Source: Woodsholea maritima DSM 17123 (GTDB taxonomy: Bacteria; Pseudomonadota; Alphaproteobacteria; Caulobacterales; Maricaulaceae). Taken from it: DNA of 64,000 bases. The DNA is taken from contig NZ_KB908060.1 in NCBI RefSeq assembly GCF_000382325.1, forward strand, positions 54,881-118,880, read 5' to 3'. Below are positions 43,318 to 52,372 of this stretch, piece after piece (the stretch's first letter is position 1; every line of letters starts with the position of its first letter). The notes under the pieces were generated by a model. It was given only the letters and a program-made list of their open reading frames with translations. It had not been told where the DNA came from and ran no database searches. A program made the position numbers and the translations under genes.

Positions 43318-43837
43318 TCAATTTACTGATCTTCGCGCCGGTCTCAACCGCGTGATAATAGGGGCGCGGCGGGCGCGCCTGCGCCTCCACATGCCGTTCG
43401 ATCCAGTGATGCTCGGATAATTCTTGCAAAGTGTGGGACAAGGCGCGGTCGGTGATCGCGCCTAAATCGCGTTTGATGACGCTGAAGGCTTTGGGCGCGT
43501 GCGTGACGGCGAGCAAGGGCAGGGTCCAGGTTTTTCTGATCAAAGCCGCATCGGCTTCATCCTTGATCTGGCGCTCAATCTGATGGGCGAGGGGGGCGAG
43601 GGCTAGGCCTTTCGCGGTCAGGCGAAATTCCGGGCGCAGGGGGTGGCCATGGCCGGGATTGCGCTCCAACAGCTCCAAATCCTCTAAATATCTCAATGAA
43701 TTGACAAAGGTCGTGCGACTGGCCCCTGAGGCCGCCAGCAAGGGGGCCTGGCGGGCCGGAATCCCCTCATGGATCAGGGCTAGCGCTTTGAACGCCCAGG
43801 CCCTGGATGTCAGCTTGACAAGAAGATCAATGTCCAT
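43301..43837 (-). CDS. Winged-helix transcriptional regulator (HxlR/MarR-like)
   Basis: A 178-residue protein with two winged-helix-like parts: residues 1-75 ([40 protein letters not shown]) and 105-170 ([33 protein letters not shown]), the second resembling HxlR proteins. The ATG at 43837 is chosen because the 19-codon upstream extension lies in the divergent promoter. It is divergent from the VOC gene with 41 bp between start codons and probably regulates it. The effector is unknown. Confidence 0.75.
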   Translation of the reverse strand: MDIDLLVKLTSRAWAFKALALIHEGIPARQAPLLAASGASRTTFVNSLRYLEDLELLERNPGHGHPLRPEFRLTAKGLALAPLAHQIERQIKDEADAALIRKTWTLPLLAVTHAPKAFSVIKRDLGAITDRALSHTLQELSEHHWIERHVEAQARPPRPYYHAVETGAKISKLISLRA

Positions 43838-43878
43838 AAAGTATAGTATATATAATTTCACAGATGGAGGGAAGTCAG
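43838..43878. promoter_or_regulatory. Short divergent promoter region between regulator and VOC gene
   Basis: The 41 bp between the two start codons contains GTATAGTATATATAA (43841-43855), an AT-rich, near-palindromic tract, then GGAGGGAAG, the ribosome binding site of the VOC gene. Promoters for both directions must overlap here or extend into the genes, so binding at this tract would affect both. Confidence 0.45.
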
Positions 43879-44250
43879 ATGGCTGTGGTTTCATTGGATA
43901 AAACGATCACGCTCGCGCTATCGGTGCGCGATCGTCATGCCAGCGCGCAATGGTATGGGCAGATGTTGGGCTTTGAGGTGCTGTATCACGCCGATGAAGC
44001 AGGCTGGAGTGAGCTGAAAACCTTCACGGAAGGCGTCACTTTGGGCTTGGGCGAGCAGAGTGAAGCCTCACCGGGCAATTGCGTGCCGGTCTTTGGCATT
44101 GGTGATATTGCGGCCGGGCGTGCGGCGCTGGAGGCTGAGGGGGTTCGTTTTGACGGCCCAACGCAAACGATTGAGGGCATGGTCTCCACCGCGACTTTTT
44201 ATGACCCGGACGGCAATGCCTTGATGTTGGCGCAGGATTTGACGCGCTAG
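43879..44250 (+). CDS. VOC/glyoxalase-family protein
   Basis: A 123-residue protein of the vicinal oxygen chelate superfamily. Two beta-alpha-beta-beta-beta modules are visible, the first TLALSVRDRHASAQWYGQML-like and the second ending ATFYDPDGNALMLAQDL, the usual metal-Glu-containing motif being replaced by the closing strand without a clear Glu. Substrate unknown: bleomycin-type resistance, glyoxalase and dioxygenase roles are all possible. GGAGGGAAG lies 8 bases before the ATG at 43879. Confidence 0.85.
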   Translation: MAVVSLDKTITLALSVRDRHASAQWYGQMLGFEVLYHADEAGWSELKTFTEGVTLGLGEQSEASPGNCVPVFGIGDIAAGRAALEAEGVRFDGPTQTIEGMVSTATFYDPDGNALMLAQDLTR

Positions 44251-44396
44251 CGGGCGAAATACCTGAGTGTCGTGCGCATATATTTACAGGCGTAAAATCA
44301 GGGCTTAACGGGCCCTGCGACACTCTTACCCCCTAACTTTCATCGGGTTTGGTGTAGCTATGGTCGGCCATATTTATACCTGATGAAAGGCTTGCC

Positions 44397-44639
44397 ATGT
44401 TCGCACACACGATCAAAACACCGACCCTGCTGCGTCTCATGCGTCATATCCCGATTTTGGGGGGCATGCTGCGCGAAGTCGGCCGTGATCCTCATCGCGC
44501 CCTGCCGCTATTTTGTTTGAATGTCGGGCTTTTTATGGCGCTGATGATCTGGCTGTTCGGGATCGCCGCTGCGGCCGTCTATGCCTTTGTCATGGTGCCG
44601 GTGATGTTCGTTTTCCTGTATTTGGTGGGTTCGAACTAA
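44397..44639 (+). CDS. Small membrane protein
   Basis: An 80-residue protein with a basic N-terminal part (LLRLMRHIPILGGMLREVGR) and two hydrophobic segments (LFCLNVGLFMALMIWLFGIA, AVYAFVMVPVMFVFLYLVGS) forming a hairpin in the inner membrane. No known family. It has its own ribosome binding site (GAAAGG) and lies 100 bp before guaB. Confidence 0.6.
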   Translation: MFAHTIKTPTLLRLMRHIPILGGMLREVGRDPHRALPLFCLNVGLFMALMIWLFGIAAAAVYAFVMVPVMFVFLYLVGSN

Positions 44640-44739
44640 CACGCTTGCGGGGGGGCGTGCAGTCCTTCATCCAATTGCCCCCTTGCCTAATTCTGAAAGT
44701 CTGGTATTGCGGCGCTGCAAGAGAAAAGGAGGTCTCCCC

Positions 44740-46215
44740 ATGGAGATTCGCGAAGGGCTTACCTTCGATGATGTGCTCTTGCAACCCGGCGCATCTGAGG
44801 TTTTACCGGCTGACGCGGATGTGCGCACGCACGTCACGCCACGCATCCCCTTGAACACCCCGCTGTTATCAGCCGCCATGGATACGGTGAGTGAATCGGG
44901 CCTGGCCATTGCGATGGCGCAGGCGGGCGGTATCGGTGTTCTTCACCGCAATCTGACGATTGAGGAGCAGGCCGAAGAGGTTCGCCGCGTCAAGCGTTAT
45001 GAAAGCGGCATGGTCGTCAATCCGGTCACCATCGCACCCCATGCGACGCTGGCCGATGTGCGCGCGATCATGGACCGTCTGAAAATCTCCGGCATTCCGG
45101 TGGTTGAGGGCGAAAGCAAAGGGCAACCGGGCAAGCTGGTGGGCATTGTCACCAACCGCGATGTACGCTTTGCCGAGGATATGTCCGAGCCGGTCTTCAA
45201 TCTGATGACCAAGACCGATCTGGTCACGGTGGGCCTCAACTATACCCAGGATGAAGCCCGTCGCTTGTTGCACAAGCATCGTATTGAACGCCTGCTCGTG
45301 GTGGATGAAGACTATCGCTGCGTCGGTCTGTTGACCGTGAAGGATATGGAAAAGGCCCAGGCCTATCCCAATGCCGCCAAAGATGCCCAGGGGCGTTTGC
45401 GCGTCGCGGCCGCTTCAACCGTGGGCGATAATGGCTTTGAACGCGCTGAGGCTTTGATGGATGCCGGTGTTGATGTCATCGTCATTGACACCGCCCACGG
45501 CATGTCCAAATCGGTGTTGGATCAGGTGGCCCGCATTAAACGCCAGTCTAACGAAACCCAAATCATTGCCGGCAATATCGCGACCTATGATGGCGCGCGT
45601 GCGCTGTTTGATGTCGGGGCGGATGCGGTAAAAGTGGGGATCGGGCCGGGCTCGATCTGTACGACGCGCGTGGTTGCCGGTGTGGGTGTGCCTCAGCTGA
45701 CCGCCATTATGGAAGCGCGCCGCGCCGCCGAAGGCTTTGAGGGCTGCATCATTGGCGATGGCGGCATCAAATATTCCGGCGATATTGCCAAGGCGATTGC
45801 CGCCGGGGCCGATTGCGTGATGATGGGCTCGATGTTGGCGGGTACTGAAGAGGCCCCCGGTGAGGTCTTCCTCTATCAGGGTCGCTCTTACAAATCCTAT
45901 CGCGGCATGGGCTCGGTCGGGGCGATGGCGCGCGGCTCTGCCGATCGTTATTTCCAAAAAGAAGTCAAAGATTCCATGAAGCTGGTTCCGGAAGGGATCG
46001 AAGGCCAGGTGCCCTATAAAGGCCCTGTCGGTCCGATCTTGCACCAGATGGTGGGTGGGCTGCGTGCGGCCATGGGCTATACCGGTGCCAAGACCATCAA
46101 GGACTTCCAAGAAAAGGCCCAATTTGTGCGGATTACCAATGCAGGTCTTCGTGAAAGCCATGTTCATGACGTGACGATCACGCGCGAAGCTCCCAACTAT
46201 CCAACGCCCTCATAA
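44740..46215 (+). CDS. guaB: IMP dehydrogenase
   Basis: A 491-residue enzyme oxidising IMP to XMP with NAD+, the first committed step of GMP synthesis. The TIM barrel starts [17 protein letters not shown]; a tandem CBS module is inserted at about 95-210. The catalytic Cys307 lies in [14 protein letters not shown], and [19 protein letters not shown] and the GMGSVGAM flap region follow. The ATG at 44740 follows AAGGAGG. It leads a short array guaB-MAPEG-RsmB-like-guaA that pairs both GMP-specific steps. Confidence 0.98.
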   Translation: MEIREGLTFDDVLLQPGASEVLPADADVRTHVTPRIPLNTPLLSAAMDTVSESGLAIAMAQAGGIGVLHRNLTIEEQAEEVRRVKRYESGMVVNPVTIAPHATLADVRAIMDRLKISGIPVVEGESKGQPGKLVGIVTNRDVRFAEDMSEPVFNLMTKTDLVTVGLNYTQDEARRLLHKHRIERLLVVDEDYRCVGLLTVKDMEKAQAYPNAAKDAQGRLRVAAASTVGDNGFERAEALMDAGVDVIVIDTAHGMSKSVLDQVARIKRQSNETQIIAGNIATYDGARALFDVGADAVKVGIGPGSICTTRVVAGVGVPQLTAIMEARRAAEGFEGCIIGDGGIKYSGDIAKAIAAGADCVMMGSMLAGTEEAPGEVFLYQGRSYKSYRGMGSVGAMARGSADRYFQKEVKDSMKLVPEGIEGQVPYKGPVGPILHQMVGGLRAAMGYTGAKTIKDFQEKAQFVRITNAGLRESHVHDVTITREAPNYPTPS

Positions 46216-46232
46216 TCGGCTAAGGTGGGTTT

Positions 46233-46664
46233 ATGTTGATCCTTGAGCGCTATCCGCTGCTGGCTCCGATGCTGGCACAATGCTTGTTCTTCTTTGTGAT
46301 GGGCCTGATTACTGTCAGCGCCCGCACAAAGGCGATTCGCTCTGGCGAAGCCCCGCTCAAGGACATTCTTTTGGGGCAGAAAAACTATCCCCAAAAGACC
46401 CAGCAGATTTCCAACGCTTTTAACAATCAGTTTGAAACCCCCACCTATTTCTTCGCCCTGGCGATCATGGCCATGGTGGTGGGCATTCAAGATCTGATCA
46501 TGCTGGGCGCGGCCTGGATCTATGTGATCTTGCGCTTGGTTCATACTTATATTTACGTGACCAGCAATTATCTGCAGGCGCGGTTTTTGGCCTTTTTCGG
46601 GGGCATCATCGCCCTGATGGTCATGGCCGGGCGGATCGCAGTCTGGGCCGTTTTCGGGATCTAA
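46233..46664 (+). CDS. MAPEG-family membrane protein
   Basis: A 143-residue inner membrane protein with four hydrophobic segments (LAPMLAQCLFFFVMGLITVS; TYFFALAIMAMVVGI; AAWIYVILRLVHTYIYV; FLAFFGGIIALMVMAG). The NAFNNQFETPTYFFAL motif and the RLVHTYIYV segment are typical of MAPEG (membrane-associated eicosanoid/glutathione metabolism) proteins in bacteria, whose substrates are unknown. It lies 17 bp after guaB and 4 bp before the methyltransferase gene. Confidence 0.88.
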   Translation: MLILERYPLLAPMLAQCLFFFVMGLITVSARTKAIRSGEAPLKDILLGQKNYPQKTQQISNAFNNQFETPTYFFALAIMAMVVGIQDLIMLGAAWIYVILRLVHTYIYVTSNYLQARFLAFFGGIIALMVMAGRIAVWAVFGI

Positions 46665-46668
46665 TAAC

Positions 46669-47979
46669 ATGCGTGAGGCTGGGCGTATTGCCGCCGCCAT
46701 GGAGGTGCTGAGCGCCATCCATACCCATCATCAACCCGCAAAAGATGCGCTGCGCGATTGGGGTAAGACCCACCGTTTTGCCGGATCGGGCGACCGGGCG
46801 TGGATTTCTGGGCTGGTTCTAGATGCGTTACGCTATCGTGCGTCCAGTGCCTATCGCTTTGGGGCTGATACGCCGCGCGCCTGGGTGCTGGGGGCGTTGA
46901 GCCGCGATTGGGGCTATGATAGCGCCAAGCTGGCCGGTGCCTTTGAAGGCGATGAGCATGCGCCCGAGGCGTTAAGCGAAGCGGAAATAACCGCCATGGA
47001 TACGCCCATGGGTGAGGATGCGCCGCTGTATGCGCGCGCGGATATTCCTGAATGGTTGGCCCCGGTTTTTGAAGCGGCTTATGGCGCGGATGCGGCGCGC
47101 GAAGGTCAGGGCATGACGACGCGCGCGCCTGTGGATCTGCGGGTTAATCAGGCCAAGGTTGAGCCAGAAAAAGCGCTTCATGCTGTGCGCCAAAAACTCA
47201 ATGCCGATCCGGGTGAGCTGATCAAGGGCGCAATCCGTATTGTACCTAAAGATGCCACCGCCAAGGCTGCGCCCGCCGATGCCATTCCCGCCTATGGCCG
47301 GGGCTGGGTTGAGGTTCAGGATATGGGCAGCCAGATCGTAACGCTTGCCGCTGGGGCCTGTCAGGGCCAGCAAGTGCTCGATTATTGCGCCGGGGCGGGG
47401 GGTAAAACCCTCGCGCTCGCCAGCCTGATGGGGGAGGGCGGGCAGATCTATGCCTGGGATTATGATTGGCGCCGGTTGCGCGCCATCTGGCCGCGCCTGA
47501 AACGCGCCGATGTGCGCAATGTTCAGGTCCGTGATGGCAAGGAAGATGAGGTTTTGAACGAGCTCGTCGGTAAGATGGATCTCGTTTATGTCGATGCGCC
47601 GTGTTCCGGCTCCGGCACCTGGCGCCGGCGCCCGGATACCAAGTGGAAACTGACCGAGCGTGCAATTGAGCGCCGCATGGAAGAGCAAGGTGAAGTGCTT
47701 GAAAAGGCCAGTCGCTATGTCAAGCCGGGCGGGCGCATGGTCTATGTGACCTGTTCGGTCCTGCCGCAGGAAAATGAAGAACCTATCGCGCGCTTTCTAG
47801 AAGCCCATCCAGAGTTCAAACCCCGTCCCGCCATAGCGGCAATCCGCGAAACTGGTGAACTGACCGAGCAAGGCGATCTGGATATCGCCGCATGTGAAGG
47901 CCGCTTCGGTGCGCTGCAACTCACCCCGGCGCGCACCGGCACCGATGGGTTTTATGTCTGCGTGTTGGGGCGGGGGTAG
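46669..47979 (+). CDS. RsmB/NOP-family RNA cytosine-5 methyltransferase
   Basis: A 436-residue SAM-dependent RNA m5C methyltransferase. The N-terminal 130 residues are the family's variable domain (GRIAAAMEVLSAIHTHHQPA). In the catalytic domain VLDYCAGAGGKTLALAS binds SAM, VDAPCSGSGTWRRRPDTKWK carries the motif-IV Pro-Cys and VTCSVLPQENE the motif-VI catalytic Cys. Both cysteines are present, so activity is expected. Target RNA site cannot be deduced. It is translated four bases after the MAPEG gene and 71 bp before guaA. Confidence 0.92.
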   Translation: MREAGRIAAAMEVLSAIHTHHQPAKDALRDWGKTHRFAGSGDRAWISGLVLDALRYRASSAYRFGADTPRAWVLGALSRDWGYDSAKLAGAFEGDEHAPEALSEAEITAMDTPMGEDAPLYARADIPEWLAPVFEAAYGADAAREGQGMTTRAPVDLRVNQAKVEPEKALHAVRQKLNADPGELIKGAIRIVPKDATAKAAPADAIPAYGRGWVEVQDMGSQIVTLAAGACQGQQVLDYCAGAGGKTLALASLMGEGGQIYAWDYDWRRLRAIWPRLKRADVRNVQVRDGKEDEVLNELVGKMDLVYVDAPCSGSGTWRRRPDTKWKLTERAIERRMEEQGEVLEKASRYVKPGGRMVYVTCSVLPQENEEPIARFLEAHPEFKPRPAIAAIRETGELTEQGDLDIAACEGRFGALQLTPARTGTDGFYVCVLGRG

Positions 47980-48050
47980 TCCCTGCGTGAAGTTTGATAT
48001 TAACGCCAAACCCCTCTAGTCATCTGCGCACGCTTAGGATAGATCACGCT

Positions 48051-49619
48051 ATGGCTCAGATAGATTCCCACCACGAAAAAGTTCTGGTCATCGACTTTGG
48101 TAGTCAGGTGACCCAGCTCATCGCCCGACGCTTGCGCGAAAGCGGCGTCTTTTGCGAAGTCCACCCGTATAATAAAGCCGATACGGCCTTTATTGACGAT
48201 TTTAATCCCCAAGCGATCATCCTGTCGGGATCGCCCCATTCCACGCATTGGGAAAACTCCCCGCGCGCCGATGCCAGCGTGTTTACGCGCGGGCTGCCCG
48301 TGCTGGGTATTTGCTATGGCGAGCAGACCATGTGCGCCCAGCTAGGCGGTTCGGTTGAGGCTTCAGAAGAGCGCGAATTTGGCCGCGCCGATATTCAGCT
48401 GGTCAAAGAGAGCCCGCTGTTTGAGGGCTTTGGCGATATCGGCCATGAAGAGCGCGTTTGGATGAGCCATGGCGACCGTGTTGCCAGCCTGCCCCAGGGC
48501 TTTGCGGCCATTGCGACGTCCAAAAATGCGCCTTTCGCGGCGATTGCGGATGAGAGCCGGCGTTTCTATGGGGTGCAATTCCACCCTGAAGTGGTGCATA
48601 CCCCGCGTGGCGCGCTGCTCCTGCGTAACTTCACCCACACCATTGCTGGGCTGAAGGGGGATTGGACCATGGCGGCCTTCAAAGAAGAGGCCATTGCCAA
48701 AATTCGCGAGCAAGTCGGGACTGGCCGGGTGATTTGTGGCTTATCCGGCGGGGTGGATTCCTCTGTCGCCGCCGTCTTGATCCATGAAGCGATTGGCGAT
48801 CAGCTGACCTGTGTCTTTGTCGATACCGGCCTGATGCGTCAGGGCGAGGCGGAACAGGTCGTCAGCCTGTTTAAAGAGCATTACAATATTCCGCTGGTTC
48901 ATGCCGATGAAGAAGAGCGCTTCCTCAGCGCGCTGGCCGGTGAAAGCGATCCTGAGAAAAAGCGTAAAACCATTGGCAAGTTGTTCATTGACGTGTTCGA
49001 GCATTACGCCAAAGAGGCCGGGGGGGCTGATTTCCTCGCGCAAGGCACGCTCTATCCCGACGTGATCGAAAGCGTCAGCTTTGATGGCGGCCCTTCGGTG
49101 ACGATCAAGTCGCACCATAATGTCGGTGGCCTGCCCGAGCGGATGAATATGAAGCTGGTGGAGCCTCTGCGTGAGCTCTTCAAGGATGAAGTGCGCGCCC
49201 TGGGCCGCGAGCTGGGCCTGCCTGACAGCTTTATTGGCCGCCATCCTTTCCCCGGGCCGGGCCTCGCCATTCGTATTCCCGGCGCGGTCAGCAAGGATAA
49301 AGCCGATATCCTGCGTAAAGCCGATGCGATCTATATCGAAGAGATCAAAAAGGCCGGGCTGTATGACACGATCTGGCAAGCCTTTGCCGTCTTGCTGCCC
49401 GTGCAAACTGTGGGCGTGATGGGCGATGCGCGCACCTATGATAATGTCTTGGCTCTGCGCGCGGTCACATCCGTGGACGGTATGACGGCGGATTATTTCC
49501 CGTTTGATCATGACTTCCTGGGCCGGGTCGCCACGCGCATCATCAACGAGGTCAGGGGCGTTAACCGCGTCGTCTATGATGTCACCTCAAAACCGCCCGG
49601 AACCATCGAGTGGGAATAA
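48051..49619 (+). CDS. guaA: GMP synthase (glutamine-hydrolysing)
   Basis: A 522-residue enzyme amidating XMP to GMP. The class I glutamine amidotransferase domain has the Cys nucleophile in [17 protein letters not shown] and the His-Glu pair in [11 protein letters not shown]. The ATP pyrophosphatase domain has the PP-loop [14 protein letters not shown], and the dimerisation domain ends [12 protein letters not shown]. The ATG at 48051 begins the conserved part; an upstream in-frame extension of 19 codons is not used. A strong terminator follows. Confidence 0.98.
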   Translation: MAQIDSHHEKVLVIDFGSQVTQLIARRLRESGVFCEVHPYNKADTAFIDDFNPQAIILSGSPHSTHWENSPRADASVFTRGLPVLGICYGEQTMCAQLGGSVEASEEREFGRADIQLVKESPLFEGFGDIGHEERVWMSHGDRVASLPQGFAAIATSKNAPFAAIADESRRFYGVQFHPEVVHTPRGALLLRNFTHTIAGLKGDWTMAAFKEEAIAKIREQVGTGRVICGLSGGVDSSVAAVLIHEAIGDQLTCVFVDTGLMRQGEAEQVVSLFKEHYNIPLVHADEEERFLSALAGESDPEKKRKTIGKLFIDVFEHYAKEAGGADFLAQGTLYPDVIESVSFDGGPSVTIKSHHNVGGLPERMNMKLVEPLRELFKDEVRALGRELGLPDSFIGRHPFPGPGLAIRIPGAVSKDKADILRKADAIYIEEIKKAGLYDTIWQAFAVLLPVQTVGVMGDARTYDNVLALRAVTSVDGMTADYFPFDHDFLGRVATRIINEVRGVNRVVYDVTSKPPGTIEWE

Positions 49620-49625
49620 GAGATT

Positions 49626-49656
49626 TAAAAAGCCGGGGCATTGCCCCGGTTTTTTA
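49626..49656. terminator. Intrinsic terminator between guaA and the convergent DUF2513 gene
   Basis: AAAAAG CCGGGGC / GCCCCGG TTTTTT: a 7-bp GC stem (49633-49639 and 49643-49649) with ATT loop, flanked by A and T runs, so it can act in both directions. The DUF2513 stop overlaps its right edge. Confidence 0.92.
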
Positions 49657-50028
49657 TAATTGAATTCCAAGTTTCTCGGCGATGAGGTCTTTGGCATAGG
49701 CTTTTGATAAATCGAGCATGAGATCTAAGCCTAGTCCGCCAATTTTTTCCGCGCCTTTTTTTGTTTTATTCCAAATATCTGGTGATCGTGTTGAATCTAA
49801 AAATTCATGTCCGCGCCATGTTAATCTTTTGATGGCAAAGGGGCTTGGGCCTGATAATACTTCATATACGCTAGCCTCTACAAAACCAGCATCGACCAGC
49901 AATCGTGTATGCCCTGAGAATTCTTCTTTGCTAACGCCTTGAATTTCCATTAAGGGAGGGCTTCCCTCATCTATACTTTTTTCGACTTCTAGTAAAATTC
50001 TTCTGATTAAGTCATCGTCTCGTTTCAT
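49654..50028 (-). CDS. DUF2513 domain protein
   Basis: A 124-residue protein starting MKRDDDLIRRILLEVEKSID, the usual opening of DUF2513 proteins, with the conserved ...KRLTWRGHEFLDSTRSPDIW-type block in the middle (ending WNKTKKGAEKIGG). The N-terminal two thirds look like a winged helix. The family is common on prophages and in accessory regions; function unknown. An ATG four codons upstream (50040) is an alternative start. The gene and the region beyond it are clearly more AT-rich than the chromosome around, suggesting transfer. Confidence 0.85.
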   Translation of the reverse strand: MKRDDDLIRRILLEVEKSIDEGSPPLMEIQGVSKEEFSGHTRLLVDAGFVEASVYEVLSGPSPFAIKRLTWRGHEFLDSTRSPDIWNKTKKGAEKIGGLGLDLMLDLSKAYAKDLIAEKLGIQL

Positions 50029-50471
50029 AGCAGTGATCATGCCTTGATTTGAGAAGTGAGTGATTCGCTAAACAAAGATAAAAATGTTCATGTTTTGTAT
50101 CTAGTGGGTGTTTGCGAAATCTGAAAAGATTAAACGCGCATGCGCACTAGGATAATGGTCTAGATTGAACAAGATACGGCCCTTTGGGGGCTTTTGTGTG
50201 GGCGTGTGCGCAAGGCAGGATTAAGCTTAGGGGGGATATCGGGCGACCTGTCAAATATATGCGTTCACAATGCGATGTGCTTTTATAAGGCATTGAGGGG
50301 TTTTTATCTTGAGCTTATTTGATAACAACTTGTAGTTTATGCCTTTTTCAGTAAAAGGTGGTGTGCCTATGCAATCGACAATCAATAAGCGATCTTTTAA
50401 ATATCATACGTTGTCATAAAAATTACATCGTGATCTGATTACAGGGCCATGAATTTAAGGATGACCGTTCT
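50029..50471. other. AT-rich intergenic region upstream of the sigma-factor gene
   Basis: About 440 bp, AT-rich, with no credible gene. It should hold the promoters for the minus-strand DUF2513 gene and the plus-strand sigma-factor operon. No perfect -35/-10 pair or strong hairpin stood out; TTGTCA (near 50413) and the AT tracts around it are possible promoter parts. An autoregulated FecI-type promoter would be expected here. Confidence 0.4.
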
Positions 50472-50960
50472 ATGGCCCTGCCGTCTTCGCTTGATGCTGC
50501 TTTACAGCGCATTCGCCGCGCCCTTTTTCGGCGTGGGCTGGAGGCGGATGCCGTAGAAGATCTGGTACAAGAATCGTACGAGCGCCTGGAAGTTTATCAA
50601 AAAACCAATATTGTAGAACGACCCGAAGGGTTTTTAGTTCGCACCGCGGTTAATCTTTCCATTGATCAGGCGCGACAAAAAGCACGCATGGGGATGGCCG
50701 GACATCCGGTAGAAGATTACGCGATTGCCGATGATACGCCCGGCCCTGATGAAGTGTATGCATCGAAGCGCCGCCTGGAGCGACTGAATGCAGGCTTGCA
50801 AAGGCTGGACCCCTTAACGCAAGATATGATCCGCGCGCAGCGTTTGGATGGGGATCGGCTGTCAGAGATTGCGCGCAGGCACAACCTCTCCGTGAGTGCG
50901 GTAGAGAAAAGAATTGCAAAAGGCGTTGCCTTTCTTGCGGAATGGATGGATGGCTGGTGA
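50472..50960 (+). CDS. FecI-like ECF sigma factor
   Basis: A 162-residue RNA polymerase sigma factor. Region 2 is EADAVEDLVQESYERLEVYQ with the following VRTAVNLSIDQARQKAR (-10 recognition), and region 4 is RLDGDRLSEIARRHNLSVSA with VEKRIAKGVAFLAEWMD (-35 recognition HTH). The size, the region-4 sequence and the FecR gene overlapping its stop place it with FecI-type, iron-starvation-like sigma factors. It would direct RNA polymerase to the operon downstream when its anti-sigma partner signals. The stop overlaps the start of the FecR gene by four bases. Confidence 0.92.
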   Translation: MALPSSLDAALQRIRRALFRRGLEADAVEDLVQESYERLEVYQKTNIVERPEGFLVRTAVNLSIDQARQKARMGMAGHPVEDYAIADDTPGPDEVYASKRRLERLNAGLQRLDPLTQDMIRAQRLDGDRLSEIARRHNLSVSAVEKRIAKGVAFLAEWMDGW

Positions 50961-51940
50961 GCGGTAATCGTACAGATAACCCAACGCGTAATGACCTCTA
51001 TGATGCTGCATTGTGGAGTGTTCGCATGCATGACTTGCGTGCGGATAAGGCGACATTTGATTCCGTTCTGAAGTCGAAATGCCAAGATGATCCAGCCTAT
51101 GCGAAAGTTCATCAAGTCTGGTCTGATCTAGGTGAGGCGCAATTTACGTCCCGCGTGCACGTTCAAAGACCTTTATGGTCAGGATGGGGCTTCAGACTGA
51201 GCGAGGCTTTGTTTTCACCGTTGGTCATGCGTACGGGACTAGCCTTGTTGGCCTGTGTGGTGGCGGTGCTATGGCTGGTGCAATTGGATAAGCCGCAGAG
51301 CTATCACACTCATATTGGAGAGCAGCGCGAGATCGCCCTAGCAGATGGCACTTTGGTGACTTTGAATACCAATACAGCGATCGAAGTTGCTTATTCAGGT
51401 GCAGAGCGGCGTTTAGATGTCATACGCGGTGAAGCCTTCTTCGATGTCGCTCATGATGAAATGCGCCCCTTTATTGTTCATGCCGCCGATAGTCAGATCC
51501 GTGCGCTTGGAACATCCTTTATTGTTCGCCGCGAAGTTGACCGCGTTGACGTGACTTTATTGAGCGGGATTGTTGAGGTTACACGCGGTGAAGAGGGCGT
51601 TGACCGGGTGGCCTTAGAGCCAGGCGATCGTTTGCGTCGCCATATTGAACATTCCAGCTTGGCCATGGACCGCCCAGCTTTGGATGTCGTGACGGCTTGG
51701 AAGAATGGTCAATTGATTTTGAAGAATACTCCCCTTGTTGAAGCCTTGGCGGAAATGAACCGTTACAGTTATCGTCCCATCCGGCTCAAGGGGGGGGCTT
51801 TGCAGGATGCGCGGTTAAGTGGCGTATTTCGCGTCACCGAAGCCCATCTCTTCGCTCAGAGCTTGGCTGAAATTTATAATTTGGAAATCAGTGAAGAGTC
51901 TGAGGCGTTGATCTTGGAGCCACGCCACACTTTGCAATAG
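50957..51940 (+). CDS. FecR-like anti-sigma factor/signal transducer
   Basis: A 327-residue inner membrane protein. The cytoplasmic N-terminus (LYDAALWSVRMHDLRADKAT) is DUF4880-like and would bind the sigma factor. One membrane segment follows (GLALLACVVAVLWLVQL), then the periplasmic FecR domain (IGEQREIALADGTLVTLNTN, RGEAFFDVAHDEMRPFIVHA, SGIVEVTRGEEG, LEPGDRLRRH) and a C-terminal DUF4974/STN-like part (NGQLILKNTPLVEALAEMNR). GTG 50957 overlaps the sigma stop (GTGA); ATG 50942 is an alternative. Classical FecR proteins take a signal from a TonB-dependent receptor; here no such receptor lies nearby and the next gene is a TpsB transporter. Confidence 0.92.
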   Translation: MSGNRTDNPTRNDLYDAALWSVRMHDLRADKATFDSVLKSKCQDDPAYAKVHQVWSDLGEAQFTSRVHVQRPLWSGWGFRLSEALFSPLVMRTGLALLACVVAVLWLVQLDKPQSYHTHIGEQREIALADGTLVTLNTNTAIEVAYSGAERRLDVIRGEAFFDVAHDEMRPFIVHAADSQIRALGTSFIVRREVDRVDVTLLSGIVEVTRGEEGVDRVALEPGDRLRRHIEHSSLAMDRPALDVVTAWKNGQLILKNTPLVEALAEMNRYSYRPIRLKGGALQDARLSGVFRVTEAHLFAQSLAEIYNLEISEESEALILEPRHTLQ

Positions 51941-52372
51941 CCCCTTTCAGCGTCAATTGTGACGCGGTGGACGTGCAATGGGGTTTTAGTATTAAACTTC
52001 ATAGTGTTAATGTTGGATGGCAGGTGGTTTTCGATCTCGTTCCGACTTTTTTTTATGAAGCTTTTTTGAAATTGCGCCTGGTGTGATGTGGATTGTCAAC
52101 CCGCCAGCGTCCTTGGACTGACCTTGCGAAAATGAAGGTCCTCTGGCTCGGGGGAGACAGAGAAATCGGTGTCGTATCCGAACCGCTTAGCGTGTTCGGG
52201 TTATGCCAGTTCTGGGGGAATCGATGTTCATAGGCACAGCTCAAGCGAACGCCGAGTAATTTTAAATCATCACCATCATCGGGCGCGGGTGCGCCGTTTC
52301 AATCCGTAGGGACATTTGTGCCCTGGCGCAGGATTCTGCGTGGAATGAGTTATCCGATAACGGAGTAATTAA
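51941..52372 (+). promoter_or_regulatory. 432-nt leader with serial hairpins upstream of tpsB
   Basis: No gene fits here. Several inverted repeats follow one another: GCGTCA-ATTG-TGACGC (51950-51965), GACCTT...AAGGTC (52120-52140), CTCTG...CAGAG (52141-52162) and CCGAAC-CGC-TTA-GCG-T-GTTCGG (52178-52199), the last a 9-bp stem with one bulge. The first could be a weak terminator after fecR. The rest would form a structured 5' leader if transcription starts before about 52100. I could not match it to a known riboswitch class. Confidence 0.45.

Noticed and set aside
52260-52330. Possible known riboswitch (cyclic-di-GMP or cobalamin type) upstream of tpsB
   Set aside because: The conserved core sequences of those classes are not present; only generic hairpins can be seen.
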